Shown one piece after another: positions 1 through 14,300 of a DNA stretch of 64,000 nt (within the stretch, counting starts at the first letter, position 1; every line of letters begins with the position of its first letter). Below the pieces are notes generated by a model. It was given only the letters and a program-made list of their open reading frames with translations. It did no database searches and was not told where the DNA came from. The position numbers and the translations under genes were made by a program. The DNA lies in contig NC_037601.1 of NCBI RefSeq assembly GCF_003073045.1, positions 4,867,872-4,931,871 of the forward strand, read 5' to 3'. Source of the stretch: Pomacea canaliculata. Lineage: Eukaryota > Mollusca > Gastropoda > Architaenioglossa > Ampullariidae.

Positions 1-1205
1 TATATGAAATACTACTTCCCATAAGTTATATCAACCTGTAAGATAATACAGATGAAGTAGCTTCCGGCATTATCTAATACTAATATAAAAAGAATCGTTC
101 CCATCCTTTAAGGCCTATTAAAATAATGTTAGAACTTTCATACAATTTAAATTGTCCTGTATTTACTATGCCAAAACGTTTAATAAGGTTACATTTCCTT
201 CGAGCCGCGTTGGGCGTACTTACACACACACATAAATTAAAACCTATACGCATAACTCTGAATGTTACATTCTAACATTTCACTGGTCGAATAACACAAG
301 GTCGCCCAACTCGTTATTAAGTCTGCCTACGACCGATAGCATTCTTACACACAATCATTTATTTTTCCTTCCAATAAAAATCAATTTAGTGATACTCAAG
401 TTCAAAAAGTCTTATTAATGAGTATTCAGAATGGTCAACCGGTGTGTAAATAATAAAGGTTTTACTCAGGTACAAGGTTAAACCTGGTTGCGAACTCTTA
501 TTACAACCACTGTTATGCGATCATCAATACATGTTGCAATAGTCATACTGCTGCAATTCTCTGACCCACCCCATCTATTCCAATTTGTTAACGTAGGGGT
601 ATGCATCTCCTTTTCGACGTTTGTATATATTTCTGATATTTTTGTTTTTAAAAGTTATTTTAATCGTTTTTCTTCTCTTTTTGATTTCCTTTTTTATTTT
701 TTTAAAACTTCTCGATAGTATCAATTGCGTACACGATTGAGTTTTTCAATAATTCACAGCGAACGGAGGTACGTAGAAATACAAACCCTAGCCGTAACAA
801 TCCAGCAAATAAAAAACAATCAGTCAATTGAATCTTAGGAAGATGCACAAAAAGTTGACACTGCTGAGATGTATCACTAAAATCACACAAAGAATTTTGC
901 AATAGTTCAAGTTCATCACCCATGACCACAAAGATCACACTCAGTCCAAGATTATGGTGATCATCACCAGTTCGCATTAGTCAGCTTACAGTGTCTGTTT
1001 ATCTGATTGTGAATGCCAGGATAGACCATAAAATACACAATATGTGACAGTGTTAAAGTAAAAACTTTAACATCGAACAAAAGCTGCAGTGTCAACTATC
1101 AACAATACTTCACCTGATTAGGACAACACCAGTAAAAACCAAAAGACTAACAAGGTTCCGAACACATACCATGTCAAGACGACTATACTGTGCTAAGATC
1201 AAGAA
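1..1205. other. No recognisable gene
   Basis: AT-rich sequence up to the assembly gap. Only short open frames below 100 codons are present, with no recognisable protein family, repeat or RNA gene. It is probably intergenic or intronic. Confidence 0.5.
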
Positions 1206-1305
1206 NNNNNNNNNNNNNNNNNNNNNNNNNNNNNNNNNNNNNNNNNNNNNNNNNNNNNNNNNNNNNNNNNNNNNNNNNNNNNNNNNNNNNNNNNNNNNNN
1301 NNNNN
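1206..1305. other. Assembly gap (100 N)
   Basis: Exactly 100 consecutive N, the usual placeholder for a scaffold join of unknown size. Sequence on the two sides need not be truly adjacent at this distance. Confidence 0.99.
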
Positions 1306-1844
1306 CTCCGTGTGGAGTTGATATGTCGCAAATGAAGAATCATAACTCGTTTCTGGAGGACAGCGAACCTCCCACCAGTTTTAGTGTGTATGACGTGACC
1401 ACTGGAGAGATAGGGCTGAGGTTATGAATCAGGTTTGTTTAAAACATTAATGCCCTGGTCTTAATCTCATTCGTTTTCATAATGTCATTAAAGTGCTCCT
1501 TAGACCAATCTGAACTTGCTCCTTTTCTGGCTATATAATGAGGAAAGTACTACAGCAAGGCCAATAGAGCTGAGGGTATCGGCTATTCTAAATTATCAAG
1601 ACGACCACATCTACTTGGACTTCTACCCTTAAAAAAAAATTAGTCCAAATCATTTTTTTATGAAAAATGATATTGTGGTTGTCACAACACCCTGTCTATA
1701 TAAAAAAATATTGTTTGAAATGAGAAACGGAAAATGTGGAAGGATGGTGAAGGTTTTTTTGCGTGGGAGTGAGTGGTTGTCATGTGGTGTGGGCGCTAGC
1801 GCGTGGGTGTGAGCGCCTCATGGGCGACACGGCTTTTTCTTTTA
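1306..1844. other. No recognisable gene
   Basis: Sequence between the gap and the outer end of the first palindrome. I see no gene, repeat pair or RNA here. Confidence 0.45.
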
Positions 1845-3315
1845 ATGTATATCGGGCGTCACTGGGGGCTCCACTTTTGTACTAAATGTTGAAGATTAAG
1901 ACAGGGGGAGTTGATTTTTGTTGCCCTGGCTGTTGTTCGCCTAAAAACAGAACAGGGAAAAAACCCCCTAACCTTAATTATTTTGCCATGCTATGCGTTA
2001 GTCCCTGACCAGTCTCAATAAATGATTTATCGAATTTTTAATGGTGAAACCTGTTTGACGTGAGTCTTTTTTTTTTTTTTTTGTTTGATTGTATTTTTAA
2101 TTTGAAGACATAAATACAATGTGTATTTAAATGATTGTTAGATTTTAAAGGCTGGTTAATAACTTTCTATCCTAAATGTTTTTTTATAAAATTTTTTTTT
2201 TTATCTTCTGTGTAAGGGTGCTCTGGATTAAGGGACCGGATTTTCCCAAAAAGGTCCGGCACTTTGAAAAGACCGTGCGTCTTGGTTTCTTGTGGTGAGC
2301 GGACGGGACACGACGCGAGGCTTTTCAAAAGCCAGACTTGCTTTGAGTCAACTTTAATGCAAAACACCTCGTAACCAAGGTGTCCGATGCCAATTGAGAA
2401 GAATCACTTTCGAAAGCCAAAGTTGTAAAAATCAAGCCTTGATGCAAACACACTGTGCTTTTTTTTCTTGCTGAGTAACTTGGTGTGGTGGTTGTATGGG
2501 GTGTCAGCATCTGCTGTGGAGACCAGAACACCAATCCACTGTTTTGCCAGTGGTATATTCGAATAAAGGGATATTTAGATACCTTTTTCTTTGTACTGTG
2601 GATGATAACACCTGTTAGTTGAGAACCTGTAAAAGAATTCAGTAAGCGAGTCAATATGGTCAGCAGAAACATCTTTCGCCCTGACGATGATAAATAAAGT
2701 TAGTTAATTTCAGCCAGTGGCAGTAACGATTTTTTCCTTTAAACTTAAAAATAAACGATAGGGTTGGTATGAAAATTGCCCTAGAATCTTATAAGCCCTA
2801 AAACTTACGCAAGCTAAAGTTGGTCCTCGGCGCAAACAACCGGCGTCTATACATCCGTGGTTTCACCATGTGCTGGGACTACACCTGAGATTCTCACTTG
2901 GCCTTTATGGATTCAAGGGAGACTACCTCATTTCCTTATTTTTCTTCACGAATCAGACGCTCCAGAGTTGTATCCCATCGAAAGAAACTCGTTTCCCTGT
3001 TCAACGTATGGCGTAAATTTTTGGTTCAATATATAACCGAAAGTGCTTTCTTTGTTAACAGCGGGAGATTCCAACAGGCCAAAAAATGCCACATTGATAT
3101 TGGAAAAAATTAAGAACATAAAATATTATTACTATCCTTTATTGTCGTTATCATTAAAAGTTCGACAACATATGGCAGAAATCGTTATTGGTTCTGATCG
3201 AGGTCAAGGTGATAATACAGCCAGAGATGGTGGTCGCTAACAGCTAACTGTAATAAATGTAGAACACTGTTCAGTAACGTGACTTAACACTTATCGCGAG
3301 TCATGAGGCTATATC
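1845..3315 (+). repeat. Left arm of large palindrome 1
   Basis: This segment recurs in inverted orientation at about 3,812-5,505. Matching blocks are visible along the arm. The stretch around 1,855-1,925 (CGTCACTGGGGGCTCCAC and following) pairs with 5,424-5,495. The block 2,220-2,350 pairs with 5,030-5,160, and the block around 2,960-3,010 pairs with about 4,080-4,130. The arms differ by many substitutions and indels, so the duplication is not recent. No protein family is recognisable in the arm. Confidence 0.85.
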
Positions 3316-3811
3316 GATTTGGAACAGCCCACGTCCATCGCTAACCACCCCCAAAGCGGGCCCTCTCGTTCGAATCAAGACAAGAAGATGGTGCAACATG
3401 CTCACAAACCAACACTTAAAGCACTGCTTCACGATATGGCCGGAGGTGTTTGGATTCCCTGTCACGAACCTGTCACTCATGTCATGAGTTTTTAATTTTC
3501 TTATTTAATTACTAAATTTCTTATTAGTTTTTTGGTTAAAGGGGTGCATTACGCTTAATTTAGTTGTCAAATTGTAATGTTTATTTATTTTTATTTATTT
3601 TATTATCTAAGAATGCATCTAGCAATGTTTTAAAGCAGCACCTGCACACCGAGGTTTACAACTTCACGACTTTTTGTTGTTGGTGTCTGGAAGAATCTCC
3701 CTCGTACCGTCCGCCCACCTGTCAGGTAAAACTCTCAAATGGGAAACTGCAGGAGGGGAAGTGGGTACAAAGCACGTGCGCGATTAGGGTGGTCTAGATG
3801 TTAGAAGTTGG
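3316..3811. repeat. Loop of palindrome 1, shared with GH16 palindrome spacer
   Basis: This is the non-palindromic centre between the two arms. Most of it recurs in the same orientation within the spacer of the GH16 palindrome (around 15,800-15,893 and 16,985-17,340). It holds a 77-codon open frame (3,564-3,797) matched by another at 17,090-17,323. Several residues differ between the two, with no sign of purifying selection, and no family is recognised. I treat the frame as part of a dispersed repeat rather than as a gene. Confidence 0.75.
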
Positions 3812-5505
3812 GATAGCCTCATGTCGATGTGAGTCGTTACTGAACAGTGTTCTACATTATACAGTTGCTGTAGCGACACCATCTGCTGTATTATCACTGA
3901 CCTCGATCAGAACAAAATAACGATTTTCTGCCATGGTTTGTCGTACTTGCAATGATAACTACAATAAAGGAGAAAATATTTTCTGTTTTCTAATTTTTCA
4001 TTAATGTGCATTTTTCTGTTGAATCTCCCGCTCGTAACCGAAAGTACTTTCGTCATTATGAACCGATTACGCATCGTTGAACAGGGAAACGGATTCTTTC
4101 GATGGGATACAACTCCAGGCGTCTTCGTGAAAATAGAATGAGGTTGTCTCCCTTAGTCCATAACAGCGAGACACTGCGGTAGTCCAGCACATTGGTGAAA
4201 CCACGGATGCATTAGACTGCCGGGTGTTTGCCGAGACCAACTTAGCTCTCGTAAAGTTTTAGGCTTATAAGATCTAGGCAAACCATACACCTATCATTAT
4301 TTAAGTTAAAAGGAGAAAATTGTTACTGACACTGCTGAAATACTAACTTTATTTTATCATCGTTCAGGGAAGATGTTTCTGCTGGCATTTTGACTTGCTT
4401 ACTGACTCTTTTACAGAGTTTCTCAACATACAGGTGTTATATAACAGTACAAAAAAGGTAAATAAATTATACTTTATTCAATATCCACTAGCAAAACATT
4501 TGACTTTGTTCTGGTCTCACAGCAGATGCTGTACACCCATACACCCATTACAAGAAAAGTACAGTGTATGCATCAAGCTTATATTTTACAACTTCGGCTT
4601 CGAATGATTCTTCCCAATTGGCATCTGACACCTGTTAAGAGGGTGGCTCACTAATATGTAATTCAGTATACAGTTACTGACACAGTGGATAATACAATCA
4701 ACCAACCGCTAATCACTCCTGGCTGAGTTTAAAATCATACTTCAATACAAAGGCTTACTGGACTTATATTTCTGTGGCACTAAATAGCTCTTCATTGGAA
4801 GTATTTCACATCTTTACTTTGTTAATATTTCTTGTTTCTGGCATTTCTTGTGTCTCCCCACTGTACTCAATATGTTTTTAAGAATTCAGAAACTCGACAA
4901 AATCTGAATTTAAGAAATGAATATAATATTTAAAAATAATCAACAAACAAATTGACTAAATTAATTAATTATAGATGAAAACACATAAACAGTTAATCCC
5001 CTCTTTCAGCGGTAAAAGTGTTTGATTAAAATTGACTCAAAGCAAGTCTGCTTTTGAAGCCTCCGCCGTCGTGTCCGTCGCTCCACCAAAGAAACCAGAC
5101 GCACGGTCTTTTCAAAGTTGCCGACCCTCTTGAAAGTCGGTTTAATCCAGAGCACCAGACACAGGAAGATAAAATACAAATTTTAAAAAACATGGATAGA
5201 AAGTACACACCTTAAAAATCTAACAATCATTTAAATACACTGTATTACTATCTTCAAATTAAAAATACAATCCAAAATGTTACATAAAAAGATTCAAAAA
5301 TCAGACTCACGTCAACAGGTTTCACATAAGTCATTGATTGAGACTGGTCAGGACTAACGCACAGCACGGAAATAATTGAACGGTCGGGGTTTTCCCTGTT
5401 CTATTTAAGGACATGCAACAGGCAACAAAAATCACTCCCCCGGTCTTAATCTTCAACATTTAGACAAGTGGAGCCCCTCAGTGACGCTCGATACATAAAA
5501 AAATC
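3812..5505 (-). repeat. Right arm of large palindrome 1
   Basis: Inverted counterpart of 1,845-3,315. It is longer than the left arm mainly because about 400 bp around 4,640-5,020 have no counterpart on the left. Similarity fades just outside about 1,845 and 5,505, which therefore approximate the ends of the inverted-repeat unit. I could not find a target-site duplication at these ends. Confidence 0.85.
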
Positions 5506-5610
5506 ACCTTAATCTCATAAAAAAACTATCGCATTTACATTTTAATTAATAAAGAACTTTGGGAAGTATATAATTTTATGTAAACTTATTACTATAATAC
5601 TGTCACAAAA

Positions 5611-5757
5611 GCACATTAAATTTGGAATTGTAATGAAACAAATGCTGCAATTTAAATTTGAAATTCACTGTAGAGAGTGATTTTAGGCCTTGGGGGTAAT
5701 CCGTATTTTTTACTTTAGTGAAGTCGTCCGCGGTCCGAAATACTCTGATAACCACTG
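5611..5757 (+). mobile_element. hAT-like element right end (solo)
   Basis: About 150 bp closely resembling 28,956-29,106, including a shared TGCAATTTAAATTTGAAATT-type block. It ends in AACCACTG, the inverted form of the CAGTGGTT terminus typical of hAT (Charlie-like) elements. No left end is visible nearby, so only the right terminus survives or was included here. Confidence 0.6.
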
Positions 5758-8084
5758 CCCTATGGTCGGGAAACGTCAGGCAGCAGGGGAGAAAAATGAT
5801 CACCACCATCACAAAAACTGGTCTTGACAACTAGGGTCTTTTAACACCTCATTTTTCACGTGGACTTTTAGCTTTGCTTTTAACACCGACCTCGATCAGT
5901 AAATTAAATGAAGGTCCGTGGGTTTTACTTTACTATTTGCAGGAGCAGGGTGAAGGCAAGGGGAGACAAACAGTATAACCTTAATCTCTATTATTTTATT
6001 AGTTATCTCGCTTGCCTTACCATGGTGGATGGGTTACGTCTTACGAGAATTTCCGTGCCGATGTCAACAACTGTGATTCGGAGATATTGCGGGAGTTTCA
6101 GAAGGCAAGTTTTTAGTTTTTCAGACTTGTCCTCTATGATGAAGTTTTTCACAACGGCGCAGTTTCTTTGTGAAATGAGATTTACGTTCGAAAGATGATT
6201 TTCTGTACTCCTCAGACATAAAAACTCCTCAAGCGGAGTAATGAAGCAATGACTGCTTTCATCGAGCGAATCACACTTTAATTCGAGCTTGCTACGTTTT
6301 GAAGTCACGCACAGACACGGTTTCAATGAAGTCCTTATGACATCCCTGTACATATTAATGATACAACAGAGACATTAAAATAATATAACAATTACGTGCA
6401 TGTGGATTGTAAACAACGTAAACTCTGAACAGTTCTCGTAAGAGCGAAAAACCCACGAATCTCGATTTTTAGACCCTTACCTTTGTCTGCCAGCACTCCA
6501 AATCCACTCTGTGACCACCACCGCCACAACTCGACATACTCGTATATATATGACACCCTGTTATATGTTTGAACAGCAAGAGACAGATGATGCACATTTA
6601 CAGAGAGCGGGGTATAAGCAAGCTTGACGTATGCTTCTCTTCGGACCAGCATCAAAATTTGAAAAAAAAAAAAAAACTTTAATTGTAGGGATTGTTGTTC
6701 CTATTGGAAATGTTGCAATGTTTTTTTCTCTAACAGTTGATTAGTGTCAAGGTCCTGTGGCACTTTTTTGAGTGCAAAAGGCAACATGAACACTACAGTA
6801 GCCCTGTATTAAGTACATAAAATTAGATGAAGCTTATGTAAAATAATGAAATACTTCTCCTGGTATGATTCGGTTTAACCAGTTGCAATGGGTATTACGT
6901 TTCTGAAATGATAGTGTAGATGGCAGCAGGATTAGAATCTGCTTAATTTGGAATTTTCCTGATTTGTACGGGCAAAATTCTGTTGGATACATCTTCAGCT
7001 TCCACATGCATATGTATACATGCAAAAAAAAAAAAAAAGAGAACATTCTGTGTTGAATGACTTGACATGCTTGATGGAAACAACTGGCTTGAGAGGTCAG
7101 CTGACAAATTTTGCAAAAGTAAAGCAGCTGAAATGTAATTGTCTACAAAATCTTTGCTGAAGCGTCTATCAATTCTTTTTCTTTTTTCGTTACATGCACA
7201 TATGGTCATGCAATCTTTATGCCATCTGCTGCCATCTCTAAGGTCTATTGTCATTCAGAACTTCATTTTACTGGGTTAAAATGTTTGAAGATACTTTTAT
7301 TTACATACACTGTATAGACAATTTAGTGCTTCAGAATTAAACATTACACTTACAGAAAACACAGCACCTCACTCTTGGCACACACTCCTTTCAGATTCAG
7401 AGTATTTTTATTCCGAAGTTCATGACAGTAAATACAGTACATCCAAAGTCCAGCAAACTGAATGTTTTCTGCATTTATCAGCAGCTCGTAACAGAACACA
7501 GCAAGTTCCTGACTAAACCATGTCTGACTTACCCATGTGTGTGTGAGAGAGAGAGAGATGAGACTAAAAAAAGGAACAGACTGTGTCGCTGGAGAGATGT
7601 TTATTATTTCAGAGCTGCTCATATTACACACTTAAGTTACCTCACATGGGGAGAGAGCTACAGACATGAAACAAGTCTGTACCAAGTCTTTTTACTAAAA
7701 GCACAAATTTATGATACTAGTGGCAGCCGAGTGGCAATATAACCCTTAGCACTGTAGTTTTTTCTAAATCTCAGTGCTCTAAGGGTTTAACCCTCAGTAT
7801 TGCAATGTTTAACCCTCCATATTAAAATTTTGACTCTTGATTGGTAAATATTCTTTGTTTTTGTACTGTTTTCATCATTATCTCCCTTCAGTGATGTAAT
7901 CTTATAGAAGCCGGAGTAATGTAATGTATTATTCCTTAGTATTTTAATTTTTAACCCTAAGTATTGTAATTATTAACCTTTAATTGGTATTGTGGGTTTT
8001 TCCTAGTTCTCTGCATTGGTATGCTTTTTGAAAGTCTCAATATTCTTCATAAACTCTCACATTGTTTGCTGGCACACGTTTTCA
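5758..8084. other. No recognisable gene
   Basis: Open frames up to 116 codons exist on both strands (for example minus 6,353-6,003 and plus 7,422-7,742), but they match no family I know and show no splice-supported exon structure. Several poly-A/T runs and a short GAGAGA run occur. Degenerate TTTAACCCT motifs near 7,785-7,980 are noted under rejected items. Confidence 0.45.
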
Positions 8085-8281
8085 CATTTGCTCCCTCACT
8101 CCCTTGCTCACCTCCCCTCCCCCTCCCCACATCACAGAAAGCGAATGTCCACATACCATTAAACTCTTCCAATCGTTTCCAATCTTCTGACCTCGATGCT
8201 ACCACAGGTCCCAAAGAACTAAACCTAGTGCCCAGAATTCCCCTAACATCCTCGTAATCCCACGAATCAACTTCTAAATGG

Positions 8282-8287
8282 TTTATT
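8282..8287 (-). terminator. Poly(A) signal of GH16 copy A
   Basis: AATAAA on the minus strand, about 77 bases past the TAG stop. The equivalent hexamer lies at the same place in copy B. Confidence 0.75.
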
Positions 8288-8363
8288 AATCCAATCATAC
8301 AATTTAGGAATATTTTTGAAAGCCTCAAAGTGTTTTCCAGTCGTCCAGCAGCTCCACGTGCCA

Positions 8364-11300
8364 CTAGTACTGAGTCATCTTCACAGAGCGGACTTTCATG
8401 GCCACGTCATCGCCATGCCACGTTGCCTGCCACAGATGGCGCGCGTCCCAGAAGGCCGTTCGCATGGCGGTGTCCGAACCTCCGTCTGACCAGGGCTGGG
8501 CGTAGGGCTGGTTGGTGTTGGCGTGGTTGAACCAGGCCCCTCCCACACCCAGGCTGAGGATCAGGTAAAACTGTGAGGACAGGTGTAAAGTGTAAGTTGT
8601 TCATCTCACGAAAGATTTTTGTGACCGTTTGAATATTTGGATAATTCAAACAAAATTATTACACACAACACTTCCTGTTTTCTTTTTGTCTGTGGAACAA
8701 AGTATTAAAACCAAAGTTATCACCACAAAACCTTCTAGCTTCTGTAGCTTTTAGTATTGGAGTAATTACAAATTCGAAACAGTGAGGGCACTGCTGTCAT
8801 ACAACTGTCAGGGCACTGCTGTGTCATACAACTGTGATGGCACTGGTGTGTCATGCAACTGTCAGGGCACTGCTGTGTCATACAACTGTGATGTCACTGC
8901 TGTGTCATGCAACTGTCAGGGCCCTGTGTGAGGGCACTGCTGTTGTGTACAGCTGCGAAAGGTTAGTTCTGCACCCAGTTGTAAAGCCACTTCTGTCAAA
9001 GACCTACAGCCAGTTATATCGGAATCGTTCATGAAACTTCAGGTTAACTATTTGACCAAACGGACCATTTTCTACATGAAAATATTTGTCCTGGCTTACA
9101 GGTCTGTCAAAGGGCGCATCCTTGCCACCACTGGCCCAAATGTTGGTCCCAGAGAACTGCCCCTCGTGCCAGTAGCCGGCAGCGGGAGTGTTGTGGGCTA
9201 TGGAGGTGTGGTCATCCACGCCAATCCTAGAAAAATACAGACCATCCAGTTGACAAAGACACTCAAAGCACAATACTGCGTACAATCGCTGTGATGCTCG
9301 CTTCGTGCAACCTCCCAATCACACGCATCCACATGGGCGCACATCTGCACAAATATTCCTAGATGCCACAAAACTGTTTCCTTGACTACACGCAAGACAA
9401 GTGGGTGTCCTTGATTTCTGTACTGCCAACAACAAATTTAGGTACCCCCTTCGCATTAAACAATTTCCCTAAAAATATATATTTATTTTCAGAATTTGAG
9501 ATTTTCTCTATTTTCTGTGTTTGGAATTTGTTGTATTGGATGGTCATACTTTCAGTTAAATAGTTGTGTCACAAAGCATATGTGAAATTCTTTTTTCGGG
9601 GAGGAAGTGTAGATGTTAATATACAAAGGAGATTTGTAGCATCATCAATAATAAATAGTTTTATAAGTGATACGTAGAAAATGGCCAATAATTACCAATG
9701 TGTTATTAACAGCACATGGTGCATGCAACTTGTACCATACTGCAAATATGAGTTTGTTGTCTTACTTGATATAGTTTTGGGTCCAGTCAATCCAGAAGGT
9801 ATGATAAGCATCAGCAAATGTTGTTCCTCTTAAAGTGCTGAAACAAAGTATAGGCCCTCGTTTTTTCTTAATACTGAAAACTTTGGACTTTTAAAACAAA
9901 ATCAGGAAAGAGGTCACATACGTGACATCACGTTTGTACACACACCTAATTAACAAATGGTTCCAGCTATACTATTGGCTGTAGCCTTGACAACATAACG
10001 TATCCTGTACAATCATGTCGTCTGTGATTTTGTATTCCTTCTTAGCTGGGGCATGTGTATCTTTTATGCGGAATATCCATCCACACTTGGGATATATTTA
10101 TCTTGCAAATATTTATCTTACCTCACTTTATCATTTGGGGTGAAGAGCACCCCACTAGTCCTGTAATGCAAGAGTAGAATGTTTAGAATCACTTTAGTTG
10201 GAACTGAAGTAGTGATTGCAGGACAAGGTACTCACTAGGGGCTTCCAAAGGATTTCTTGTTGTTCCAGGCAGGCCCATAGTGCACCGTGGAGTAGTCCAC
10301 GTCAGCCCCCATAGTCCAGCCCTCAGGGGAGTGGTAATGAAGGTTGCCTGCAAACCACACACACTTTGACCTTTTCCTCTCCACTAAGGTAGGCATTAGA
10401 AGACAGTATTTGCTAGATCTTTCTTGCGAAGTTATGGAAAAGGTATCAGCGGGGCAGCATGGGATTTTCTCAGACAATGGACGGATTATCTATAAAACAA
10501 CAGTGGTTACATCACAAAAGTAATGTCATTCCTCACCTCCTCAGTGAGTGATGTAACGGTAACAGTATCACTGGAAGGTGTGACCTGCTTGTCTGTGTTA
10601 CGTAAGTATAATCTGTCAGTGCCATTGTGGTTTGTGACATACCTCATTGGTGTGTTAAGTAACTGTAATCTGTCAGTTGTGTCATTCAGATATGCGCCGT
10701 ACCTCCTAAGTGTGTGACGTTGGTTAACTGCACTCTACCCGATCATGACAACAGTGACATCATCGCAAACGTTACTAGCCCATGGCTTATTAATGACTAC
10801 TGTCATGTTTCCTACTATTTACTGCGCATCATCCATGTTTAAAGTGGCTAGACTGTTTTCTGACTGTTCAAACCCTACTCAGCCCAGCCATTCATCATCC
10901 CCCTCTTCTGTTATTGTGGTCCCGCAATCTTCTCGCCTATATTTTTAAAAATTCTCGGACAGATATATTTTTTAATAGTGTGGATAAAGCAAATCTAACG
11001 AGAGTTTTAATAATTTATTTTTTTATTACCTTTCAAAAGCTATAACGACTTTCTATGTATGGGACAGAAATGCAGTTCACCTCACGTCTTTCTCTACGTG
11101 GTAGGAATTATGTGCATCTGTGTTCCACCTTTCACTCTTCACCTTTCTCTGAAATAGAAATGAAGACACCATCAGACAGCTTTGATGTCGACAATTCTAC
11201 CTGAGACGGGGCCAGTGCTTACCTCTCGCCTCCATGATGTCGATCTCCCCGGACGCCGGCCACCCGCCGTAGTGCTTCTCAGTGGGCATCATCCAAATCG

Positions 11301-14300
11301 CTGGAAAGGACAACAAGGGGTTAACACACTTTGGTCACGTGTCCCTGTTAAAGGAACATTACTAGTCAAAATTAGCAAATGAAAAATGCATGTTTAGTGA
11401 TGAAGATTCATGCTTCAAAAATTACTGACCAGGCCACAGCCAGTCGCCCTTCGGCAGTTTAGCGACGACCTCGATCTTGCCGTACCGGATGTGCTGCGTG
11501 CTGCTGAGCTTGGCGGACATGATGGGCGGGATGCTGTGTCCTTGCAGATGGCAGCCACTTCTTGCGTTGTCCGTGCAGGACCCCCAGATGGCTATTATCA
11601 GACAATCATTTCCATCAGGTTAACACTTGACACTAACCCCGGATAGTTGTTACTAGATAATATAGACACACAAACGAAGCACGCATGCAGACATGCACAC
11701 ACACACACTACTTCTTTGCGTTATTTACCACATAAATATTTGAATATTAAAGACCGCTACCTCCATTTGCTGTTTCTTTACATAATATCACGTGGCAGTG
11801 TGTGTTTGAACCCCAAATTAACACATTTTTCTCTAAAATAATGATTTTGTCATTCTGCAATTCCTGATTACTCACAGCCTTTCTCTGTCGGCTTCTCCAT
11901 TCACTTGCGGCCATCTTGCACAGAAACTTTTGAGTTTCTTTCTGCAGCGGATAGCAATAACATCATAGCAGATGTGTCCATTGAAATATTCTAAACATTT
12001 AAAAACAGTTTCGCATTTTGTAGACATAGGGACACAAGGAATGCTCAAGTATTGTTTATAAACTGTTTGCTTGTACATGTATCTATACATAAAGTATTTA
12101 CTACTAACCTTTCACATCCAGGTTGCCGTTAGATAAAAAATTTGCTCCGAAACGATCAACCGTGAGCGTCTGCAACAAATGATTTTTATTCTTTTATATC
12201 ATCCTCACTTGCTGTAACACGGATACCTTAAAAGTATTGTTTTTTTTTAAGAATGTAAACATTACTTCTCTCTTTATTTTGTAGATGTTAAATGGACTAT
12301 TTCTCAAAGAAAACAGCTGACGCTAGTAAACTCGTGTAACTAGATTGGAAATGATCCAGATATTTCATCAAATAACTATAATAAAAATATCTATCATATG
12401 TTCCCGTTTTAGAAGTTCAAAAGAAAACCTGTTTTAAAATCGTTTTTATGTGTAGAAGTGGATTTGCATCATATGTACAAATGTAAGTGCTGCTTCAAGG
12501 TTCCCAAACGAACCCCTTTAAATAAATATTACCACAAGCCAGGCTTCAGAACAACTTTGAGAAAAGAGACAAAGCAGTTTTACAATGTTTACTCGAAAAC
12601 ACTTTAGTGTACACCGTGTGGCATTTATTCTTGAGTTTCAATCTACATTGTTTCTTTGTTTTCAAAGTCGACGAGTGAACTGAACACGGACACGCATCCT
12701 CCCTGTGTGATGTTCACTCATTTACTCCCAGTCTTCTGCTTAGTTACCGAGTTGCTAGGTGATAGGTTTCCCGCCACCTCTTCCCCCCCCCCTAACCTCA
12801 CACATCTTCTGGCCCCCCTGCCCCCATCAAGTGAACATCTTGCACACCTCGTCTGAAAACGACTTTCTCAGTTAATACAGCGGACAAGCGGACAAGCGTA
12901 CAAACGTACTTACGGGATGAATGTACAAGACGCCATCTTTGACGTAGCTGTTGGCGGCTTCCGGTGTGTACATGCTGAACCCATGATTCTGTTAGCAATA
13001 CGTGAACATCAGAAAGTAAGTCACGTGAAACCCACGTGAACACAAATTCCGAGCAAGAATCAAAACAACAAACATGTGTAATGTAAAACAACTGCACAAC
13101 ATTTATTCGCACGTACAAAACATACACACAAGCATACATACGAACATATGCATGCTGTATAAATACAAAACATGCATGCAAATACATCCCTATCATACAA
13201 TTTACATACAATTCATAAAATAATGAGGCAATAATCAGGCTGTATATTTGTTATCCGCTTTGGATTCTAGACATGCTCCCTTCTTCTGAGAGAATCTGTG
13301 TGTGTGTGAGTCAGCCACTAGAGAATATATATATGTGTGTGTGTTAGTAGGTGTGTGTGTGTGCGTACGTGTGAGCGTGAGTCACCCACTTACATGTTGA
13401 AAATATCAGGCATGATCTGTGTATGACATACTGAAGCTTTCATGTCAAAGATAAGTATCTTCACCTTTTGACCTTAACCACACCCTAACTTTTTCTTAAT
13501 TGCAGACTTCGGAAAACAAAAAAAGAGATAAAATATCTATCAATTCACGAACGTTTTGTGTCCAAGGTTATATTTTCAGACCACTGAACTCCTTAAGTGT
13601 GTAAAATGCACAGATTGCTATTCCTTTGGCCTTGGCAGACGGTGCTGACAGCTAGCTTCAGGTCAAAGGTTCATACCTGACGACAGGTGATAAAGTAGCT
13701 ACATAATTATAACCAAAGATCAGACAATGTAGTAAGTGACAGAACTCAGTTGTAAGACCTGTCTACAGGTCAAACTAACTACAGTAGATGTTAACAGGTC
13801 AGCAACCCTAGTCAGACCCACCCCGCCACCGTCGCCTGTGATGGCGTGCTGCCACTTGCTGGGGTCCACTTTACCGGAACTGAAGTCGTCGAAGAAAACC
13901 ACCGTCGCCCTCCTCTGCAAAAACCGTTGACTTGGCGGAAGTTCCGGTAAATCTGCGCAAACATGAGATTTTGTTCAACAAAGTCTCAAGCAGAGCTACT
14001 TTCGGGTCAATTCTTCTTTTCTTGTTGAAAACCACGATTATTTTAGTTGGCCAAATCTTTGTTGACTAAAAGAATTCTAATTTGTTCCCCTTCTCAAGGG
14101 TACAATACAACCAGTGAAATGTCCAGGGTTTTTCCGAGGGTAATAGGATAAATATGTTGATGAACACAACTCACTGAAGACTTCAGTAGACCTCGCAAGT
14201 TGGTGAAGTGTGTTAAACTTGTGGTACTGAAGCACGTAGTTCAGAACACCGCCATGTTTGGTCTTCACTTTGTTGAGAACAACCTTCCATTGTCCGTCAT

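Noticed and set aside
3564-3797. 77-codon frame as a small gene (also at 17,090-17,323)
   Set aside because: It lies within a dispersed repeat. The two copies differ at several residues with no bias towards silent changes, and there is no recognisable domain or start context.
6003-6353. 116-codon minus-strand frame as a gene
   Set aside because: No family recognised, overlapping open frames on the other strand, no splice partners; likely chance or decayed repeat.
7785-7980. Recurrent TTTAACCCT / TAACCCT motifs resembling telomere repeats
   Set aside because: The units are spaced irregularly within AT-rich sequence, diverged, and never tandem, so this is not a telomeric or interstitial telomeric array.
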